10,350 nucleotides of DNA, from NCBI GenBank assembly GCA_900770515.1, contig CAAHDP010000391.1, positions 1 to 10,350 of the forward strand. The letters are read 5' to 3'. Position 1 is the stretch's first letter, and the number at the start of each line of letters is the position of its first letter. This stretch comes from an uncultured Prevotella sp. (GTDB lineage: Bacteria; Bacteroidota; Bacteroidia; Bacteroidales; Bacteroidaceae). The position numbers were made by a program, and so were the translations under genes. The notes beneath the pieces were generated by a model. The model saw only the letters and a program-made list of their open reading frames with translations, did not search any database and had not been told where the DNA came from. This document shows, one piece after another, positions 6,788 through 10,350 of the stretch.

Positions 6788-6892
6788 TTTTTAGGGAAGT
6801 TTTTTCGGAAAATGGTTGATTTTTGATGATTTTCATGGTGTAAACTCAGTAGAATGCTTGAAAATAGCTGTAAATTCTCGGATAAAGGCACG

Positions 6893-6967
6893 AAAAAAGG
6901 GCTACCGCCGTAGCCCCAACCTTGATAACCTTAAATCTAATACTATGAAAAACACAGTGCAAAAATA
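6893..6967 (-). ncRNA. Putative small RNA (promoter plus terminator unit)
   Basis: On the minus strand a -7 box TATTTTTG (6967-6960) followed by C is a clear TAnnTTTG match, though no -33 TTTG is visible. About 45 bp further on lies an intrinsic terminator: GGGCTAC (6905-6899 side) and GTAGCCC (6916-6910 side) form a perfect 7-bp stem with a 4-nt loop, followed by TTTTTT (6898-6893). The predicted RNA runs from about 6955 to 6893, roughly 60 nt. It contains an AT-rich single-stranded stretch with CATAGTATTAGATTTAAGG before the hairpin. No convincing protein can be read in it. A short RNA of this design (Bacteroidota promoter, then terminator) recalls the Bacteroidales-1 RNA motif, but I cannot confirm a match. 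It may also be a leader/attenuator-type relic. It lies between thyX and tRNA-Ser, all in the same direction. Confidence 0.55.
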
Positions 6968-6992
6968 CAAAATATATCCGTTCGTCTTGTAT

Positions 6993-7020
6993 AAAAAACA
7001 GAAAATCTGCATTTCTACTG
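6993..7020 (-). terminator. Weak terminator candidate after thyX
   Basis: Following the thyX stop on the minus strand, CAGTAGAAA and TTTTCTG can pair as an imperfect stem with a two-base bulge and a 6-nt loop. Six T follow (6998-6993). The stem is AT-rich and short, so its strength is doubtful. Bases 6713-7043 otherwise hold only the tRNA-Ser promoter and the putative small RNA. Confidence 0.4.
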
Positions 7021-7043
7021 CTATTTTTTACCTTTTTTAAATG

Positions 7044-7931
7044 TTATCCTTCTGATTTCAGATAACCTTTTTTCTTGAATTCCTCCATCAATGGCAAGGC
7101 GAGAACCTTGGCATCGGGATGAGGAGCACCGGTGGTGCCTAAAGCACGCAGGTCGAAGAAATGCTTCCAGTCGCTGATGAAGGCAGTATGTACCAGCTCG
7201 GTGTTGCAATCCAATGGCAGGATGGCACGTGCTTCCTGTGGCTTGCAGCCTGCTTCAATCAGTTTCATGTAGGCATACTCCGCTGCCTGATTGGCAAAGA
7301 TCCAGGTGTCGAGCTTGCTCCACTCCTGCGCTCTGCCTTCTGCTATATCGGCACACATATCTTCCAGGCGGTAATCGCCTGGATCCTGAGAACCGTCGAA
7401 CCCTGCTTCCTCTGCCCAGGTAGGGAGGTTGATGGTAATCTCGTTGTCGAACTTGTTCTTTGAGTAGTTGCAGTAGCGGGTGCTCTGCTCTGCCATCGAA
7501 TTGGCGCGATGGCGGTTGTACTCTCGGGTGATGGCAATCTGGGTTGTGAAGTGCACAGTGATGCGGAGCTCGTGCTTTCCCTCTTCGTAATCGCTGATAT
7601 ACTTCAGATCGTCCATCGCCATGTTCTCTGCCAATACGCGGAGATTGGTGGTGATGTAATCCTTGCCGTCGATGGTGTTGCAGCGGGAGAACTTGTTGTG
7701 GATGTAGAGAGGGAGTTCGCCATGGTTGCAGACGAGATAGATGGTGCCATGCTCCAGCATGGCAAAGTGCTCGCTCTGAATCATGCGGCTCACAAAAGGC
7801 TTGGCAGAGTCTTCTGTGGTGTTATTCTCGCTCTTGTAGCATACTCTTCCGGCACGTTCTATCTGCTGATAGACACCGAGTTCTCCAGGATTCTGGAGCC
7901 ATATCTCATATTCTGGTCTTTCTATTTTCAT
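7044..7931 (-). CDS. thyX: FAD-dependent thymidylate synthase ThyX
   Basis: This 295-residue cytosolic enzyme makes dTMP from dUMP with methylene-tetrahydrofolate, NADPH and FAD. The defining ThyX motif RHRxxSxxxxSxR is present exactly as RHRANSMAEQSTR (140-152). Other family parts are LEHGTIYLVCN (59-69), EARAILPLD (233-241) and the C-terminal FFDLR (258-262) that contributes to dUMP and FAD binding. Length is within the upper range of the family. ATG 7931 is preferred because it follows its promoter by a short leader and the protein begins with the usual N-terminal strand. It is transcribed divergently from trmO. ThyX leaves folate as tetrahydrofolate, unlike ThyA, and so lowers the need for dihydrofolate reductase; whether a thyA exists elsewhere cannot be seen. 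Confidence 0.96.
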   Translation of the reverse strand: MKIERPEYEIWLQNPGELGVYQQIERAGRVCYKSENNTTEDSAKPFVSRMIQSEHFAMLEHGTIYLVCNHGELPLYIHNKFSRCNTIDGKDYITTNLRVLAENMAMDDLKYISDYEEGKHELRITVHFTTQIAITREYNRHRANSMAEQSTRYCNYSKNKFDNEITINLPTWAEEAGFDGSQDPGDYRLEDMCADIAEGRAQEWSKLDTWIFANQAAEYAYMKLIEAGCKPQEARAILPLDCNTELVHTAFISDWKHFFDLRALGTTGAPHPDAKVLALPLMEEFKKKGYLKSEG

Positions 7932-7955
7932 TGTATTGTTTTGCTAATTTGGCTG

Positions 7956-7986
7956 CAAAGGTACATTATTTTATGCAGACGGCAAA
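7956..7986 (-). promoter_or_regulatory. Promoter of thyX
   Basis: On the minus strand a -33 TTTG (7986-7983) and a -7 box TACCTTTG (7963-7956) followed by C are 19 bp apart. The start would fall near 7951, giving thyX a leader of about 20 nt. Confidence 0.78.
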
Positions 7987-8000
7987 ATAATTAACTAGTT

Positions 8001-8031
8001 TTTGCGTACTTATAATAAGTTAATATTATAA
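8001..8031 (+). promoter_or_regulatory. Candidate promoter of trmO
   Basis: A plus-strand TTTTTG (TTTG at 8001-8004) is followed after 19 bp by TATTATAA (8024-8031), which keeps the TA and part of the T-run of the -7 box but not its final TTTG. It points away from the thyX promoter, with the two -33 elements only 14 bp apart. An AAGG upstream of the ATG may act as a weak ribosome binding site. Confidence 0.45.
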
Positions 8032-8045
8032 ATAAGGTATATAGA

Positions 8046-8726
8046 ATGGAAATAAAACCGATAGCAAGATTTCGATCGCCATTCAGCAGCAAGTTTGGTA
8101 TTCCTAAGCAGGCTGGACTGGTGGCTGAGTTGGAAGGACAGATAGTTTTTGAACCGGAATATCGAAATCCTGATTTCCTGAGGGGAATGGAGGGATTCGA
8201 CTTCTTGTGGCTGATATGGGAATTTTCGGCAAACAGGCACAAGGCGAATAGTCCGGTGGTTCGCCCTCCTGTTTTGGGCGGCAATGAAAAGGTGGGTGTA
8301 TTCGCTACCCGCAGTCCGTTTCGTCCGAACAACATCGGCTTGTCTTCCGTGAGAATCTCCCGGATAGAGTGGGAGACCAGCAAGGGACCGGTGGTTCATG
8401 TGAAGGGAGCCGACCTGATGGATGGCACACCTGTCTATGATATCAAGCCTTATGTGGTTTATGCCGATTGTCATCCTGATGCCCGCAGTGGATTTGTGGA
8501 TGATAGAAAATGGGCAAAACTGGATGTGGAGATATCGGAAGAAATGAAGAAATATCTGAAAGAACAAGGATTGACGGATGGTAAGATTGAGATATTGAAG
8601 GAGGTGCTGGCTCAGGATCCTCGCCCTCATTATCAAAAAGACCCTCATAAGGTATATGGAATGCCTTATGAGGGTATGGATATTCACTTTTCGGTGAGCG
8701 ATTATACGCTTACCGTGGTGAAGTAG
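8046..8726 (+). CDS. trmO: tRNA (N6-threonylcarbamoyladenosine37-N6)-methyltransferase TrmO
   Basis: A 226-residue member of the TrmO (TsaA/YaeB) family, close to the E. coli length of 235. It methylates N6 of t6A at position 37 of certain ANN-decoding tRNAs, using S-adenosylmethionine, and tunes decoding. The beta-barrel N-terminal domain carries the family signature FATRSPFRPNNIGLS (86-100). A second conserved block, DLMDGTPVYDIKPY (123-136), follows. The C-terminal extension has DPRPHYQ (191-197), also typical of TrmO. In most relatives the signature reads RPNPIG; here it is RPNNIG, a mild change. It is the only plus-strand protein gene in the window, divergent from thyX and tail to tail with the GH28 gene at a gap of 23 bp. 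Cytosolic. The family is clear. Confidence 0.93.
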   Translation: MEIKPIARFRSPFSSKFGIPKQAGLVAELEGQIVFEPEYRNPDFLRGMEGFDFLWLIWEFSANRHKANSPVVRPPVLGGNEKVGVFATRSPFRPNNIGLSSVRISRIEWETSKGPVVHVKGADLMDGTPVYDIKPYVVYADCHPDARSGFVDDRKWAKLDVEISEEMKKYLKEQGLTDGKIEILKEVLAQDPRPHYQKDPHKVYGMPYEGMDIHFSVSDYTLTVVK

Positions 8727-8749
8727 TTACTATAGAAGTCTTCGCTGGC

Positions 8750-10153
8750 TTACTTGTTGAAAGTGGCGAAGTGGACATTGTCGAGCTTGATCTTGCAGGT
8801 TGCGTCGATGTCTTGTGCCTTCTTGTCGTAGAAGATGTATGTATTCTTGATGGTTATATCGTGAATCATACCTTCTGCGCCGTGGGCTACGATGCCATTC
8901 TTACAGCCACGAACATAGACGTCGCTGATGTGGATGTCCTGGAAATTTGGCAGGTATTCCTGCTTTACTGGCTGTGTCTGCTGCTTGGCTCCCACGTGGT
9001 TGTCCCAATAGGTGGTTTCGAAGGTGATGGCGTCACCTGTGATATCGGTCATGTAGATATGGTCGATATAGATATTCTCTGATGTTCCGCCTCGCTTTAC
9101 GGCACTCTTGAATCGCAGTCCGGCATCTGTACCCTGGAAGGTGTTGTTGCGAACCAGGATATTCTTCATGCCGCCGCTGAATTCGCTGCCGATGACGAAA
9201 CCGCCATGAGCGTGGTAAACGGTGTTGTCCTGGATGTTGATGTTCTCGCAAGGACCGGCCTTGACACCTGCTGCTCCTGCACCACCCTTCATGCAGATAC
9301 CGTCGTCACCGGCATCAACGATGTTGTTGACGATAAGCACGTCTTTGCAGCTGGAAATGTCGATAGCGTCGCCATTTTGTGCATTCCAAGGACATTTCAC
9401 GGTGATGCCGTCGATGACAACATTCTTGCATCGGGTAGGGATGAGGTGGAAACGAGGACTGTTGAGCAGGGTAACCCCCTGGACGAGTACGTTCTCGCAA
9501 TCGGTGAATCGGATCATGTGGTTGCGTACCTTCTCCTGTGCATCGATATTGTCTACTACATTAGGTGTATGCTTCAGGTTGAGCGGATACCAGATGTCAC
9601 CCTTTTCGTTCAGGGTTCCACCCATCTGCTTGAAGCGGTTCCATTCCACGTCGCTCACCTTGCTGCGCTTCACAGGGCGCCACCATTCACCATTGCCATC
9701 GATGGTTCCTTCGCCCGTGATAGAGATGTTCTTTCGCTTGCTGGCGTTGATGGCTGCAGTGGCGCGATCTTCCTTCTGCCCTGTCTTCTCGTCTATCTTG
9801 ATCAGGTCGTTCTTATCTTCAGAGAATACGATGATGGCATTCTTTTCCAGATGAAGATCGATGTTATCTTTCAGGGAAATCAGACCGGTGAGATAGATGC
9901 CGGCAGGAACATTGAGGTGGCCACCGCCCATCTTGCTGAGTTTGCTGATAGCCTTGCTGAAAGCCTGGGTGTTCAGAGTCTGTCCGTCGCCATTGCCGCC
10001 AAAGTCGAGAATGCTCACCTGGTTGTTCGGGATGGTTGGCAGAGTAGGCTGCGGCATAGCCACAGGCAAATTCTGATAATACTTGCTGTAATCGTTGGCA
10101 AAAGCCGTAGTCACGGCGAAGAATGCCAATAGAGAAACTAAAATTTTCTTCAT
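8750..10153 (-). CDS. Secreted GH28 polygalacturonase-type pectinase
   Basis: A 467-residue protein with a signal peptide (about 1-19, ending AFA-N), a linker, then a right-handed parallel beta-helix of family GH28. The opening SILDFGGNGDGQTLNTQAF (47-65) is the usual GH28 entry. Catalytic motifs are NGDAID (260-265, D262 as NxD Asp), DAGDDG (280-285, paired Asp 283-284), AHGGFVIGSE (315-324, His316) and RFKS (347-350). Repeated NI.I/NV.V turns are the helix rungs. The enzyme inverts and cleaves alpha-1,4-galacturonosyl bonds in pectin; endo or exo mode cannot be told, although bacterial proteins of this length with a long insert (about 155-210) are often exo-acting. No lipobox. It stands alone, with no SusC/SusD or lyase beside it. 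The leader is A-rich, and no canonical -7 box is evident between 10154 and 10230. Confidence 0.93.
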   Translation of the reverse strand: MKKILVSLLAFFAVTTAFANDYSKYYQNLPVAMPQPTLPTIPNNQVSILDFGGNGDGQTLNTQAFSKAISKLSKMGGGHLNVPAGIYLTGLISLKDNIDLHLEKNAIIVFSEDKNDLIKIDEKTGQKEDRATAAINASKRKNISITGEGTIDGNGEWWRPVKRSKVSDVEWNRFKQMGGTLNEKGDIWYPLNLKHTPNVVDNIDAQEKVRNHMIRFTDCENVLVQGVTLLNSPRFHLIPTRCKNVVIDGITVKCPWNAQNGDAIDISSCKDVLIVNNIVDAGDDGICMKGGAGAAGVKAGPCENINIQDNTVYHAHGGFVIGSEFSGGMKNILVRNNTFQGTDAGLRFKSAVKRGGTSENIYIDHIYMTDITGDAITFETTYWDNHVGAKQQTQPVKQEYLPNFQDIHISDVYVRGCKNGIVAHGAEGMIHDITIKNTYIFYDKKAQDIDATCKIKLDNVHFATFNK

Positions 10154-10230
10154 AAGCTTTTTAAGTTTAGTTTGTTTATTATAATACTATTTAGAGATTG
10201 TAATACTTGTTTCCTCGGTTTGTAAATACC

Positions 10231-10265
10231 AAAAAGGCGGCTCTAACCGAAGTTAGAAACCGCCT
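10231..10265 (-). terminator. Intrinsic terminator of tRNA-Phe
   Basis: On the minus strand GGCGGT and TCTAAC pair with GTTAGA and GCCGCC, with one bulged T and one G-T pair, capped by a TTCG tetraloop closed by C-G. TTTTT follows (10235-10231). It lies about 16 bases beyond the tRNA and ends that transcript before the GH28 gene. Confidence 0.9.
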
Positions 10266-10280
10266 AAATGAAAGGAGGAG

Positions 10281-10350
10281 TGGTACCACCAGGAATCGAA
10301 CCGGGGACACAAGGATTTTCAGTCCTTTGCTCTACCAACTGAGCTATGGC
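10281..10350 (-). tRNA. tRNA-Phe(GAA), 5' end cut by the window edge
   Basis: The minus strand has D arm GCTC/GAGC with loop AGTTGGTA, anticodon stem AAGGA/TCCTT with loop CTGAAAA (anticodon GAA, plus-strand TTC at 10318-10320), variable GTGTC and T loop TTCGATT. The acceptor 3' strand is TGGTACC with discriminator A. The visible 5' part GCCA pairs with it through one G-U, so only the first three bases (expected GGT) lie outside the window. CCA is not encoded. The T stem CCCGG/CCTGG has a C-U mismatch at its centre. Confidence 0.93.

Noticed and set aside
6816..7040. Plus-strand 74-codon frame between tRNA-Ser and thyX
   Set aside because: Low-complexity Lys/Ile/Tyr-rich translation running through a tRNA promoter and a terminator hairpin; the minus-strand small RNA explains the structure better.
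8010..8687. Minus-strand frame opposite trmO
   Set aside because: trmO has complete family motifs on the plus strand; the shadow has none.
9206..10132. Long plus-strand frame of 308 codons opposite the GH28 gene
   Set aside because: The minus-strand gene has a signal peptide and all GH28 catalytic motifs; the opposite frame is a by-product.
1..10350. Mobile element, CRISPR array or prophage remnant
   Set aside because: No transposase, integrase, terminal inverted repeats, regularly spaced repeats or broken genes are present; the tRNAs have no adjacent integrase or duplicated tRNA end.

Overview
The window looks like chromosome of a member of the Bacteroidota, most likely order Bacteroidales and plausibly a Prevotella/Segatella-type gut or rumen organism. 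Four things point that way. At least five promoters carry the Bacteroidota-specific pair of a TTTG-type -33 element and a TAnnTTTG -7 box, 19-20 bp apart. Leaders are A-rich and lack strong Shine-Dalgarno sites. The tRNAs do not encode CCA. The gene set combines MutS2, ThyX and TrmO with secreted GH5 and GH28 glycosidases. The genus is inferred, not shown. I see no mobile element, CRISPR array, broken gene or base-composition break.

Layout from left to right. A small SRP RNA gene (minus strand) with its own promoter lies at 14-185. A terminator-like hairpin follows at 224-256. Then comes a minus-strand run: mutS2 (345-2927), a ThiE/TenI-type thiamin protein (2957-3637) and thiD (3715-4536). 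A strong terminator at 4562-4602 separates these from a secreted GH5 endoglucanase-like gene (4606-5559), which has its own promoter. Next are an orphan radical SAM/SPASM gene (5670-6548), a terminator, and tRNA-Ser(UGA) with a strong promoter. Around 6893-6967, between tRNA-Ser and thyX, sits a promoter plus terminator unit that probably encodes an RNA of about 60 nt. thyX (7044-7931, minus) and trmO (8046-8726, plus) diverge from a 114-bp intergenic region. trmO converges on a GH28 polygalacturonase gene (8750-10153, minus). The window ends in a tRNA-Phe(GAA) gene that lacks only its first three bases.

How the genes work together. thiD and thiE act in succession in thiamin assembly or salvage. 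thyX makes dTMP. trmO and the two tRNAs belong to translation, as may MutS2, which in Bacillus acts on collided ribosomes. The SRP RNA serves membrane and secretory targeting. The GH5 and GH28 enzymes are exported and would attack beta-glucan and pectin, but they stand apart from each other and from any SusC/SusD pair. The window is mainly housekeeping. Its most notable parts are the putative small RNA, the highly regular promoter set (including one that gives mutS2 an almost leaderless start), the changed nucleophile motif in the GH5 enzyme, and the unusual active-site pattern of the ThiE-like protein.
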